Positions 42,043 through 50,400 of a stretch of DNA of 64,000 nt are shown piece after piece (within the stretch, counting starts at the first letter, position 1; every line of letters starts with the position of its first letter). The position numbers were made by a program, and so were the translations under genes. The notes below the pieces were generated by a model that made no database searches, was not told the origin of the DNA, and worked only from the letters and a program-made list of their open reading frames with translations. The DNA comes from CALESS01 sp041741455. GTDB lineage: Bacteria; Chloroflexota; Anaerolineae; Anaerolineales; Anaerolineaceae. The stretch is from assembly GCA_041741455.1 (NCBI GenBank), contig JBGSJZ010000044.1, positions 1-64,000 of the forward strand. Reading direction: 5' to 3'.

Positions 42043-43094
42043 AGCTGGCTCCTCTCCATATCTGGCATGACCACCCCTGTAGTGGGGATTTCCAGCAACT
42101 CCACCCCCGCTGGGCTGGCTTTTAAGGTAAATCTGCCCAGTCTGTTCAACCAGGCCTGGGTGAACCATTCTGCTGGATGAAAATTTTGAGTCATTTCATC
42201 CGGTTGGGTGGATGTAACCTGAAGTTCGCCGTGCTGGATCAAAAACAGGCATTCCGTTCCATCTGCAGGGACAGGTATAAGTTGGCCTGCCGGGTAGATC
42301 TTCAGCTGGGCGCGATGGGAAAATTCCAACAGGTGACGATGCCGCATTTCCGGGAAAGCTTGCGCTAATACTTCTTTCACTAACTCCCCATCCACGATGA
42401 CCAGAACACGCCCGGCGCGGCGAGCCAAATCCCGATCGTGGGTGACCATGATCACGGTCTTACCGAGTGAGACCTGCTCCTCGAAAAGATGAATGACCTG
42501 CTCTGCGGTTCGGCCATCCAGGTTGCCAGTCGGTTCATCGGCGATCAGGATAGGCGGGTCGTTTGCCAGTGCCCTGGCTACCGCCACACTCTGCTGCTGG
42601 CCGCCAGCAACAGCCCCTGGCATTTTATGGGCAAATTTTTCCAGCCCTACTTGCGCCAACAAGGCCATCGCGCGATTTTCGCGTTCTGCCGGGGGGTACA
42701 GACCGCAAAAGTCCATCGGCAGCATCACATTTTCCAGCAGACTTAGCATCGGCAGCAACTGGAAGAATTGAAAGACGATTCCCAGATTGCGTCCGCGCCA
42801 GATAGACATTTTACTTTCAGACATCTGGTGGATCAATTTATCGGCAACCCGCACGGAACCACGGGAGGGGTGGTCGATACCGGTCAGCATGTTGACCAGG
42901 GTGGATTTACCGCTGCCGGAACGTCCGACCACGCTGACAAATTGACCACACTGGAAATCCACATTGATTGTTTTTAACACTGGCACATCGCCGGCAATGG
43001 TTTTAAATGATTTGTCAATCTCGCACATTTCAATCAATGGGCGTGAACAATCCCAATCAAAGGAGGGCAATTCGTAGCTATTACGCAGGCTCAT
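42039..43094 (-). CDS. ABC transporter ATPase with cNMP-binding-like C-terminal domain
   Basis: Residues 20-240 form an ATPase of the MacB/LolD group: Walker A GRSGSGKST, Q-loop FQFFQLL, signature AGGQQQSVAVARA, Walker B ILIADEPTGNLD and switch histidine in MVTHDRD. The signature has Ala for Ser before GGQ and Ser for the usual Arg after QQQ. Residues about 265-350 carry an extra domain (IYPAGQLI, CLFLIQHGELQVTS), which resembles a cyclic-nucleotide-binding fold. Start ATG 43094 overlaps the other ATPase gene by 14 bases; the longer frame from 43160 would run far into it. Confidence 0.85.
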   Translation of the reverse strand: MSLRNSYELPSFDWDCSRPLIEMCEIDKSFKTIAGDVPVLKTINVDFQCGQFVSVVGRSGSGKSTLVNMLTGIDHPSRGSVRVADKLIHQMSESKMSIWRGRNLGIVFQFFQLLPMLSLLENVMLPMDFCGLYPPAERENRAMALLAQVGLEKFAHKMPGAVAGGQQQSVAVARALANDPPILIADEPTGNLDGRTAEQVIHLFEEQVSLGKTVIMVTHDRDLARRAGRVLVIVDGELVKEVLAQAFPEMRHRHLLEFSHRAQLKIYPAGQLIPVPADGTECLFLIQHGELQVTSTQPDEMTQNFHPAEWFTQAWLNRLGRFTLKASPAGVELLEIPTTGVVMPDMERSQL

Positions 43095-43803
43095 GGGTGC
43101 TAACCTCGCCATCCTGGATTTCCAACACCCGCGACACCCGGCCGATGATGCTGCGATCATGGGTCACCATCACGATGGTCTTACCCTGTTTCACCAATTT
43201 CTCAAATACCTGGAAAATCACCTCGGCCGTCAGTGAATCTAAACGTCCAGTTGGTTCATCCGCCACGATGATGGAGGGATTATTGGCCAAGGCGCGCGCA
43301 ATCGCCACCCGCTGTTGTTGGCCACCAGAAATTTCGGAGGGAAATTTATGCAGGTGTTCTTCAAGTTCCATTTCTCGCAAAAATTCAGCTGCCTTTTCAC
43401 TGCTGGCGCGAGGTCGGTACAGACCGCAAAAATCCATCGGCAGCATCACGTTATCCAGCAGGGAAAGATTTGGTATCAAATGAAACGATTGGTAGACTAT
43501 CCCCATATTGCGCCCACGCCACTGGGCCAATCGGTTGTGGTTCATAGAGTGGATACTGACATCCCCCACCCATACCTCACCCGAGGTCAGGCGGTCAGTG
43601 CCGCTAATCATGTTCACCAGCGTGGTTTTCCCTGCGCCTGATTTTCCGGTGATAGCCAGGAACTCGCCCGGAAACACCTCCAGAGAGATCCCCTTTAATG
43701 CAGTAAAAGGACCAGCAGCAGTGATGTAGGTTTTAACGACATCCCGCATACGGATAAGCACCTTACCGGAGCTGGCTGAGCCAGAAAATGAATTACTATT
43801 CAT
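43081..43803 (-). CDS. ABC transporter ATPase, MacB/LolD type
   Basis: A 240-residue ATPase with Walker A GKSGAGKTT, Q-loop YQSFHLIPNL, canonical signature ISGGQQQRVAIARALAN, Walker B IIVADEPTGRLD and MVTHDRS. It has an N-terminal extension of about 15 polar residues. It is the first gene of the minus-strand efflux operon (ATPase, ATPase, permease, HlyD lipoprotein). Together with the second ATPase it may form a heterodimer on the single large permease. The divergent TetR gene is the likely repressor. Confidence 0.92.
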   Translation of the reverse strand: MNSNSFSGSASSGKVLIRMRDVVKTYITAAGPFTALKGISLEVFPGEFLAITGKSGAGKTTLVNMISGTDRLTSGEVWVGDVSIHSMNHNRLAQWRGRNMGIVYQSFHLIPNLSLLDNVMLPMDFCGLYRPRASSEKAAEFLREMELEEHLHKFPSEISGGQQQRVAIARALANNPSIIVADEPTGRLDSLTAEVIFQVFEKLVKQGKTIVMVTHDRSIIGRVSRVLEIQDGEVSTHEPA

Positions 43804-43902
43804 AAACGATTTGTCGTAAAATAAACAATCTGTACATTATTTTGTATTGCAAATGTGATTATAATATACGTAGTAAGCCTGTCAATCAGGAATTGTCTCA
43901 AG
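43804..43902. promoter_or_regulatory. Divergent promoter/operator region, efflux operon and tetR
   Basis: AT-rich 99-base spacer. TATAAT at 43860-43865 is a good -10 for the rightward tetR gene. Possible operator dyads are ACGA-TTTG-TCGT (43806-43817) and the TGTACA palindrome (43831-43836), both on the side of the efflux operon. The leftward promoter is not resolved. Confidence 0.5.
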
Positions 43903-44577
43903 ATGTCCAATTATGAACAGACATACAGAAAAATGAAATCAACCAAACCTGATCGTCGCGTGAATCGCACCCGCCGCCTGTTGCGAGAAGCCCTGCTGGC
44001 ATTGGTCATGGAAGAAGGCTATGACGCCGTCACCATTGAAGAGATCACCGACCGGGCAGATTTAGGGCGCACCACTTTTTATCTGCATTATCGGGATAAA
44101 GAGGATCTGCTTTTGGAGAGTATTGAAACAATTGCGGATGATCTGCGCATCCAGGTGGATGAGTATATTCACCAGACTGAAACCGAAACCAAGCCCCCAA
44201 ACGCGGTTTTGCTAATCTTCCAACATGCAGCGGATCATGCTTCACTCTACCGCATCATCTTGCGCGGCGGTGCTGCCAATAATGTTCTCGCCCGCATTCG
44301 GGAAATGCTCAGCGATGCTGCACTCGAGTATTTTGAGCAACGATTCGGATCTCTGAAGAATTCACCCACTACCACCATGCGGATTCCGGCGGATGTGGTT
44401 GTGCATGCTTTTGCTACCTCAATGCTGGGGATGATGACCTGGTGGCTGGAGCAGGGCACGCAGTATTCGGCCGAGGAAGTCAGTTCTTATTTCAGAGATT
44501 TGTTTTTCAACGGGATGTTAGGTGTGCTGGAAAAACCGGGTGGGTCCCCAATCCCCGCGCCCTCTGGGCAGGAGTGA
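43903..44577 (+). CDS. TetR family transcriptional regulator
   Basis: A 224-residue regulator. The N-terminal helix-turn-helix is ALLALVMEEGYDAVTIEEITDRADLGRTTFYLHYRDKEDLLL (about residues 26-67), with the typical YxHYxxKEDL end. The C-terminal ligand domain is TetR_C_7-like and hydrophobic. It most likely represses the divergent HlyD/FtsX/ABC operon and is released by a transported compound. I prefer the ATG at 43903 (MSNYEQT, with CAGGA upstream); the longer frame starts in the promoter, and MKSTKPD at 43933 is an alternative. Confidence 0.88.
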   Translation: MSNYEQTYRKMKSTKPDRRVNRTRRLLREALLALVMEEGYDAVTIEEITDRADLGRTTFYLHYRDKEDLLLESIETIADDLRIQVDEYIHQTETETKPPNAVLLIFQHAADHASLYRIILRGGAANNVLARIREMLSDAALEYFEQRFGSLKNSPTTTMRIPADVVVHAFATSMLGMMTWWLEQGTQYSAEEVSSYFRDLFFNGMLGVLEKPGGSPIPAPSGQE

Positions 44578-44690
44578 CCCGGTGACCCTGTAATAGCAAC
44601 CGCCATTTTTGAGCGTAATGGGTGATTTACCAAACGCCTGAGTTCAATTACAATGAGAGTATACAATCATCCCCTGGTAAGTGAGTATTG
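44578..44690 (+). promoter_or_regulatory. Promoter region of the polysaccharide locus
   Basis: TACAAT at 44662-44667 is a plausible -10, with a second TACAAT at 44650. A clear -35 is not seen. The region otherwise holds nothing. Confidence 0.4.
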
Positions 44691-46112
44691 ATGAAACCTG
44701 GTTCACCAACTTTTTATCAACCCCGCCTGCGACTGCGCACTGCCGAGCGCCGCATCATTATGTTTATTGGGGATGCCCTGGCTGCCGTCCTGGCGCTGGC
44801 GATCGCACTCGTCTTCTGGTCTCAACGGGATTTTTTGAACCTGACCTGGGAATTTCTGGGTGTGCGTATTCCGCTCTGGTTCTATCTGTTACCGATCCTT
44901 TGGCTCTTCCTGAACCTGGATCTGTACGATACGCGCCGGGCTGGCCGTCGCCGGGACACCTTTGGCGGGATTATGATGTCCACCGGGCTCAGTATTATCC
45001 TGTACCTGCTGGTTTTCTTCCTCTCCGAGCCTAACTCACTACCCCGGCGCGGTGTGGCTATTTTTATCGGAGCTGCGGCTCTCCTGACCCTGATCTGGCG
45101 CCTGATCTATATCTCGATCTTCACCCAGCCGGCCTTTCTACGGCGGGTACTGATCGTCGGTGCTGGAAAAGCTGGCGCTCGACTGGCAGAGGTGGTGGCT
45201 GGTCTCAAACCCAAGCCTTTTTTGCTGGTGGGGCTGGTGGATGATGATCCCGAAAAACTCAATACACAGGTCTGCGGCTTTCCAGTGATTGGTAACAGCG
45301 CAGACCTGGAAGCAATTGTCATCCGTGAACAGGTCTCTGATATTGTGGTCGCCATCAGTGGGTTAATGCAACCGGAGATGTTCTCCGCCCTGCTACGCTG
45401 CGCTGAACACAGCGTGGATATCACTACCATGCCCGTCATGTACGAAGAACTACTTGGCCGGGTACCGATATTTCTCTTGCAATCCGACTGGTTGCTGCGC
45501 ACCTTCCTGGATCAGGCCCGCTCGCGCGGTTTTTATGAGCCAGCCAAACGCCTGGTGGATATTCTGGTAGCGCTGGTCGGTCTGGTCGTTTTTATCATCA
45601 GCTATCCCTTCATTGCCCTGGCTATCTTGCTCGAAACCGGAGCGCCCATCCTTTACAGTCAGGAACGCATGGGCCTCAACGGAAAAAACTATAAGATGTA
45701 TAAATACCGCACCATGGTGAAAGATGCGGAGAAAAATGGCGTTCAGGTGACGGTGGCCAATGATCGGCGCATCACGCGGGTGGGGCATTTCTTGCGCAAG
45801 AGCCATTTGGATGAGATTCCCCAATTCTTTAATATTTTTCTTGGTGAGATGAGCATGGTGGGGCCGCGCGCTGAGCGTGATGAGCTGGTGCAGAAATTAC
45901 AGGAAGAGGTGCCTTTCTACCGCGCCCGCCTGCTGGTGAAACCCGGTCTGACTGGTTGGGCGCAGGTTAATTTTGGTTATGCTGCTACGGTGGAAGATAC
46001 CGGCATCAAGTTGGAGTATGATTTATACTACATAAAAGCCCGCAGCCTGGTGCTGGATATGGTCATCCTGTTCCGCACGGTGAGCAATGTGCTGGGACTG
46101 CGGGGGAGGTAG
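44691..46112 (+). CDS. Polyprenyl-phosphate sugar-1-phosphate transferase (initiating enzyme)
   Basis: A 473-residue enzyme of the WbaP/ExoY class, which starts a polysaccharide by attaching a sugar phosphate to undecaprenyl phosphate. Four N-terminal membrane helices are followed by a Rossmann-type domain (RVLIVGAGKAGARLAE), then a fifth hydrophobic segment and the catalytic domain: MYKYRTMVKDAE, HFLRKSHLDEIPQFFNIFLGEMSMVGPR and LLVKPGLTGWAQV. All conserved catalytic residues (RKxxxDExPQ) are seen. I use ATG 44691 rather than the TTG just before it. Confidence 0.94.
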   Translation: MKPGSPTFYQPRLRLRTAERRIIMFIGDALAAVLALAIALVFWSQRDFLNLTWEFLGVRIPLWFYLLPILWLFLNLDLYDTRRAGRRRDTFGGIMMSTGLSIILYLLVFFLSEPNSLPRRGVAIFIGAAALLTLIWRLIYISIFTQPAFLRRVLIVGAGKAGARLAEVVAGLKPKPFLLVGLVDDDPEKLNTQVCGFPVIGNSADLEAIVIREQVSDIVVAISGLMQPEMFSALLRCAEHSVDITTMPVMYEELLGRVPIFLLQSDWLLRTFLDQARSRGFYEPAKRLVDILVALVGLVVFIISYPFIALAILLETGAPILYSQERMGLNGKNYKMYKYRTMVKDAEKNGVQVTVANDRRITRVGHFLRKSHLDEIPQFFNIFLGEMSMVGPRAERDELVQKLQEEVPFYRARLLVKPGLTGWAQVNFGYAATVEDTGIKLEYDLYYIKARSLVLDMVILFRTVSNVLGLRGR

Positions 46113-46114
46113 CG

Positions 46115-46663
46115 ATGCAATTCATTCCCACCAATCTGCCGGAGGTAATCTGTATTGAGCCGCAAGTTTTTGGCGATGAGCGCGGCTTTTTCATGGAAAC
46201 CTATCATACCCGGAAGTTTGCCTCCGGCGGCATCCGGGCAAAATTTGTTCAGGATAACCAATCCGGCTCGCGGCGGGGCACCCTGCGCGGGCTGCACTAC
46301 CAGATCCGCCAGCCTCAGGGCAAGCTGGTGCGGTTTGTGGCCGGGTCGGTGTTTGATGTGGCGGTGGATATCCGCCGCTCCTCGCCGAATTTTGGCCAAT
46401 GGACGGGGGTGGTCCTCAGTGCGGAAAATCGTAAAATGCTGTGGGTTCCGGCCGGTTTTGCACATGGCTTTTACGTACTGAGCGAATGGGCAGAGGTGGT
46501 CTACAAGACTACGGATTTCTATGCTCCGGAATTTGAGCGCTCGATTCGTTGGGATGACCCGCAAATCGGAATTGATTGGCCGCTGGTGGCGGGGGAACCG
46601 CCACTGGTGAGCGCCAAGGATGCCGCTGGTAAGCTGCTGGCTGAAGCGGAAATTTTTGGATAG
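46115..46663 (+). CDS. rfbC: dTDP-4-dehydrorhamnose 3,5-epimerase
   Basis: Third step of dTDP-L-rhamnose synthesis. The 182-residue cupin has DERGFFMETYHTRKF near the start, QDNQSGSRRGTLRGLHYQ with the catalytic histidine (about residue 61) and WVPAGFAHGFYVLSEWAEVVYKTTDFYAPE. The length is standard. It begins two bases after the initiating transferase stop, so rhamnose supply is translated together with chain initiation. Confidence 0.96.
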   Translation: MQFIPTNLPEVICIEPQVFGDERGFFMETYHTRKFASGGIRAKFVQDNQSGSRRGTLRGLHYQIRQPQGKLVRFVAGSVFDVAVDIRRSSPNFGQWTGVVLSAENRKMLWVPAGFAHGFYVLSEWAEVVYKTTDFYAPEFERSIRWDDPQIGIDWPLVAGEPPLVSAKDAAGKLLAEAEIFG

Positions 46664-46673
46664 GAGGGTTTGG

Positions 46674-47759
46674 ATGAAAAACGTACTCGTCACCGGTGGT
46701 GCTGGCTTCATCGGGTCCAATTTTATTCACTATCTGTTGAAACATTCCCCGGATGTACATATTATCGATCTGGATGCGCTGACTTACGCCGGTAGCCTGG
46801 CCAACCTGAATGACTTGCCTGATCTGGCCCGCCACACCTTCATCCAGGGTGATATTTGCGACCGCCCGCTGGTGGACCGTCTGCTTCACGAATATGAAAT
46901 TGACACGGTGGTACATTTTGCTGCCGAATCACACGTGGATCGCTCGATCCTCGGGCCGGGGCAATTTGTGCAGACTAACATCATCGGCACTTTCACCCTG
47001 TTAGATGCCGCCCGCCAGGCCTGGTTGGTGGAAAAGACCCGGCCAATCGACAGTGTGCGCTTTCACCATGTCTCCACGGATGAGGTGTATGGGACGCTCG
47101 GACCCGGCGACCCGGCCTTCTGCGAGACCACGCCCTACGCCCCGCGCTCACCCTATGCCGCCTCCAAGGCCTCCAGCGACCACCTGGTGCGAGCGTATTT
47201 CCACACCTATGGCCTGCCGATTAGCATCACCAACTGCTCCAACAATTATGGGCCGCGCCAGTTTCCCGAAAAATTGATCCCGTTGATGATCCTGAACTCC
47301 AAAACCGGTAAGCCCTTGCCCATTTATGGGGATGGTATGCAGATCCGCGACTGGCTGTATGTTGAAGATCATTGTAAGGCCATCCTACAGGTAATCCTGA
47401 CCGGACGGACTGGTGAAACTTATAACGTGGGCGGTAACAACCAGCCGCCGAATATCGAGATTGTGAGAACCATTTGCGCCATCCTGGATGAACTCCAGCC
47501 AGACTCGACCTTCTGCCCGCATGCCAGCCTGATGACCCATGTCACCGACCGGCCCGGGCATGATCGGCGCTACGATGTAAACATCGAGAAGATTGGTGCT
47601 GAACTGGGCTGGGAGCCGCGTCAGAGTTTGCAAACCGGCCTGCGTCAGACAGTGGCATGGTACCTGGAAAATCCGGATTGGGTGAATGAAATCCACCAGC
47701 AGAGTGATTTGCAAAGCTGGATGACCAAAAATTATGCCGAACGCGGAGGGAAGAAATGA
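46674..47759 (+). CDS. rfbB: dTDP-glucose 4,6-dehydratase
   Basis: Second step of dTDP-L-rhamnose synthesis. The 361-residue extended SDR has TGGAGFIGSNF (NAD site, residues 7-17), the HVSTDEVYGTLG segment with the catalytic T-D-E triad, and Y-x3-K in SPYAASKASSDHL; NNYGPRQFPEKLIP is characteristic. I start at ATG 46674, with GGAGGG before it; the longer frame begins in rfbC. Its stop overlaps the rfbA start (ATGA). Confidence 0.97.
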   Translation: MKNVLVTGGAGFIGSNFIHYLLKHSPDVHIIDLDALTYAGSLANLNDLPDLARHTFIQGDICDRPLVDRLLHEYEIDTVVHFAAESHVDRSILGPGQFVQTNIIGTFTLLDAARQAWLVEKTRPIDSVRFHHVSTDEVYGTLGPGDPAFCETTPYAPRSPYAASKASSDHLVRAYFHTYGLPISITNCSNNYGPRQFPEKLIPLMILNSKTGKPLPIYGDGMQIRDWLYVEDHCKAILQVILTGRTGETYNVGGNNQPPNIEIVRTICAILDELQPDSTFCPHASLMTHVTDRPGHDRRYDVNIEKIGAELGWEPRQSLQTGLRQTVAWYLENPDWVNEIHQQSDLQSWMTKNYAERGGKK

Positions 47760-48631
47760 AAGGCATCATTCTGGCCGGAGGGCGTGGCACGCGCCTGTAT
47801 CCACTGACCATGGCGATCAGCAAGCAACTGCTGCCTGTGTATGACAAACCGATGGTTTATTACCCGCTTTCCATGCTGATGCTGGCCGGGATGCGTGAGA
47901 TACTGATTATCAGCACTCCGGAAGATTTGACCATCTTCCGCCGCCTGCTGGGAACGGGTGAGCAATGGGGGTTGCGCTTTGAGTATGCCGAGCAGGCCGA
48001 GCCGCGTGGTCTGGCAGAGGCTTTCATCATTGGCCGGGACTTTTTGGCGGGCGAACCCGGCTGCCTGATCCTGGGAGACAATATTTTCTACGGCACCGGT
48101 TTGCCCTCCACCCTGCGGGCCGCCGCGAATATAACCCATGGCGCCGTGGTGTTTGCCTACCCGGTGCGGGACCCCGAACGCTATGGCGTGGTGGAATTTG
48201 ATGCCAACCTGAAAGCCATCAGCCTTGAAGAGAAACCGAAAGAGCCACGTTCCAATTACGCAGTACCCGGCATCTATTTCTACGACGCCCGGGTCAGCGA
48301 GATGGCGGCTTCTCTCAAACCTTCCAAACGCGGCGAGCTGGAAATCACCGACCTGAACTGCTTATATCTGGAGCAGGGTGAGCTGGGCGTTCAGATCCTG
48401 GGGCGCGGGGTGGCCTGGCTGGATGCCGGTACCCACGAATCCCTGTTGCAGGCGGCCACCTTTGTGCAGACGGTGGAAGAACGCCAGGGACTGATGATCT
48501 CCTGCCCGGAAGAAATCGCTTACCGCATGGGCTTTATCAACCGGGATCAACTCCAACGCCTGGGTGAGAGTATGTCCAGCAATAATTACGGCGACTATCT
48601 GTTGCGGTTGGCACGGGGAGAGATGGGGTAG
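47756..48631 (+). CDS. rfbA: Glucose-1-phosphate thymidylyltransferase
   Basis: First step: glucose-1-phosphate and dTTP give dTDP-glucose. The 291-residue protein starts with GIILAGGRGTRLYPLTMAIS (nucleotide loop), then KQLLPVYDKPMVYYPLSMLM, LILGDNIFYG with the metal aspartate, and VAWLDAGTHESLL. All are canonical for RmlA. It overlaps the rfbB stop by four bases. Confidence 0.97.
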   Translation: MKGIILAGGRGTRLYPLTMAISKQLLPVYDKPMVYYPLSMLMLAGMREILIISTPEDLTIFRRLLGTGEQWGLRFEYAEQAEPRGLAEAFIIGRDFLAGEPGCLILGDNIFYGTGLPSTLRAAANITHGAVVFAYPVRDPERYGVVEFDANLKAISLEEKPKEPRSNYAVPGIYFYDARVSEMAASLKPSKRGELEITDLNCLYLEQGELGVQILGRGVAWLDAGTHESLLQAATFVQTVEERQGLMISCPEEIAYRMGFINRDQLQRLGESMSSNNYGDYLLRLARGEMG

Positions 48632-48638
48632 TCACCGT

Positions 48639-49508
48639 ATGCGAATTCTTCTCTTCGGAAAAAATGGCCAGCTTGGTTCGGAGCTGGAACACAGGTTGCC
48701 CAGCCTAGGTGAAGTTTTTGTTCTGGAATACCCGGAAATAGATTTCAACCGACCGGACACACTGCCGGAAATTGTGCGGCGTGTCCACCCGGACATCATT
48801 ATGAACGCAGTGGCCTACACCAATGTGGATAAGGCTGAGAGCGAACCAGAGATTGCACGCCGGGTGAATGCCGAGGCTGTCGGAGAAATTGCTTGCACCG
48901 CCCGCGAACTGGGCGCCTTGCTGGTGCATATTTCCACGGATTATGTATTTGAAGGCAACAAGGGCATCCCCTATGTGGAAACAGATCCCCCCAATCCACT
49001 GGGAACCTATGCTGCCAGCAAGTTAGCCGGTGAAGAAGCCGTGAGGCAAGCTGGCTGTGCACATTTGACTTTGCGCACAGCCTGGCTGTACAGCCGACGC
49101 GGCGACAACTTTCTACTCAAGGTGTTGAAATGGGCACATACCTACCCGGTGTTGCGCCTGGCCACGGATCAAATCGGCAATCCAACCGCTGCCCATTTAT
49201 TGGCTGAAACGATCGTGCAATTACTGGCCCGGCCGCTGAAGGACTTGGTTGATCACAGCGGTATTTACCACCTGGCTGGCGAGGGTTCTGCCAGTCGTTT
49301 TGAATTAGGGCTGGAGATTTTACGCAATGACCCGCACCGGGATGAACAGGTGGCCCAGTCCATCCTGCCCGCTACCGCGTCCGAGTTCCCAGCACAGGCT
49401 CTACGCCCGCTGAATACTGCCCTGGATTGTGAAAAAATCCACCGTGTGTTTGGCCTGGGCTTACCGAATTGGAGAGAAGGCGTCCGCCAGACCTTGAGAG
49501 ATGGTTGA
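48639..49508 (+). CDS. rfbD: dTDP-4-dehydrorhamnose reductase
   Basis: Last step of dTDP-L-rhamnose synthesis, NAD(P)H-dependent reduction. The 289-residue protein begins MRILLFGKNGQLGSEL (Rossmann glycine motif), with HISTDYVFEG, PLGTYAASKLAGEEAV (Y-x3-K) and DQIGNPTAAHLLAE. The start at 48639 removes 25 codons that lie inside rfbA. With this gene the rhamnose pathway is complete in the order C-B-A-D. Confidence 0.95.
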   Translation: MRILLFGKNGQLGSELEHRLPSLGEVFVLEYPEIDFNRPDTLPEIVRRVHPDIIMNAVAYTNVDKAESEPEIARRVNAEAVGEIACTARELGALLVHISTDYVFEGNKGIPYVETDPPNPLGTYAASKLAGEEAVRQAGCAHLTLRTAWLYSRRGDNFLLKVLKWAHTYPVLRLATDQIGNPTAAHLLAETIVQLLARPLKDLVDHSGIYHLAGEGSASRFELGLEILRNDPHRDEQVAQSILPATASEFPAQALRPLNTALDCEKIHRVFGLGLPNWREGVRQTLRDG

Positions 49509-49530
49509 ACCCGCAAGGGATGAATTGCGC

Positions 49531-49560
49531 TATAATGCAGGAGATTAACGACAGACTCGC
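49531..49560 (+). promoter_or_regulatory. Internal promoter before the ABC exporter
   Basis: TATAAT at 49531-49536 follows the rfbD stop. AGGAG at about 49539-49543 lies rather far (about 17 bases) from the ATG at 49561. A -35 is not clear. It would allow separate expression of the exporter and second sugar set. Confidence 0.4.
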
Positions 49561-50400
49561 ATGATTGAACGCCAGGTTGTGAATGTTTTTGACAGCCGCG
49601 TGCACGATTCTTTTCCGCGTTATGTGGCTAAAATCTTCAGCGAAATGTGGACCTACCGGTTCGCGTTGAAGAATTTTGTCGTTAACAACCTGCGCACCCG
49701 TTACCGCCGTTCAGCATTGGGTTTCTTGTGGAGCTTGCTGAACCCGTTATTTTTCATGATCATCCTGGCGGTGGTTTTTTCCACCATCTTCAAACAAGAT
49801 ATCCGAACCTACTCCATTTATATTTTCAGTGGCATGATTCCTTGGTTATATATCAACGCCTCCATCACCATGGGCTGCCAGACATTGATCAATGCCGAGG
49901 GATTTCTTAAAAAAGTCTATATACCCAAGTTGCTGTTTCCTGTGGTCTCAGTAACCACCGAAACTGTGAACTTTGTCTTGAGCATTGTCAGCCTGTATCT
50001 GCTTGGGTTGTTTGTCGGCTTCCCGGTTAAGATCACCATTCTTTATCTTCCCTTGGTAATTTTCATCGCATTTTTGTTCAACCTCGGATGGGTGTTGATC
50101 TTCAGCGTCACAACTATCTTCTTTCGGGATACAACCCACCTGATTACCATCATCTTTCAGGCTTTGTTTTACCTCGCCCCGATAATTTACCCTCTTGAAA
50201 GCATTCCGGAACAATACCGCTCATTATTCCTCTTCAATCCGTTTTATTATTACATTATTCTTTTCCGTAAGGTAATTTATGGGGAACCAGCATTGACCTG
50301 GATTGATTGGCTAGCACCGATCGGTCTGATGCTCCTGGTGTTAACGGTCGGCTTATACATCCTCAAGCGGTTGGACCGCACGATTGTTTACCGACTATGA
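49561..50400 (+). CDS. wzm: ABC-2 type polysaccharide export permease (Wzm-like)
   Basis: A 279-residue permease with six membrane segments. The cytosolic start FALKNFVVNNLRTRYRRSALGFLWSLLNPL is typical of Wzm/TagG-type exporters. It moves a finished, lipid-linked polysaccharide across the membrane. Its stop overlaps the start of the ATPase gene (ATGA), as is usual for Wzm/Wzt pairs. Confidence 0.93.
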   Translation: MIERQVVNVFDSRVHDSFPRYVAKIFSEMWTYRFALKNFVVNNLRTRYRRSALGFLWSLLNPLFFMIILAVVFSTIFKQDIRTYSIYIFSGMIPWLYINASITMGCQTLINAEGFLKKVYIPKLLFPVVSVTTETVNFVLSIVSLYLLGLFVGFPVKITILYLPLVIFIAFLFNLGWVLIFSVTTIFFRDTTHLITIIFQALFYLAPIIYPLESIPEQYRSLFLFNPFYYYIILFRKVIYGEPALTWIDWLAPIGLMLLVLTVGLYILKRLDRTIVYRL

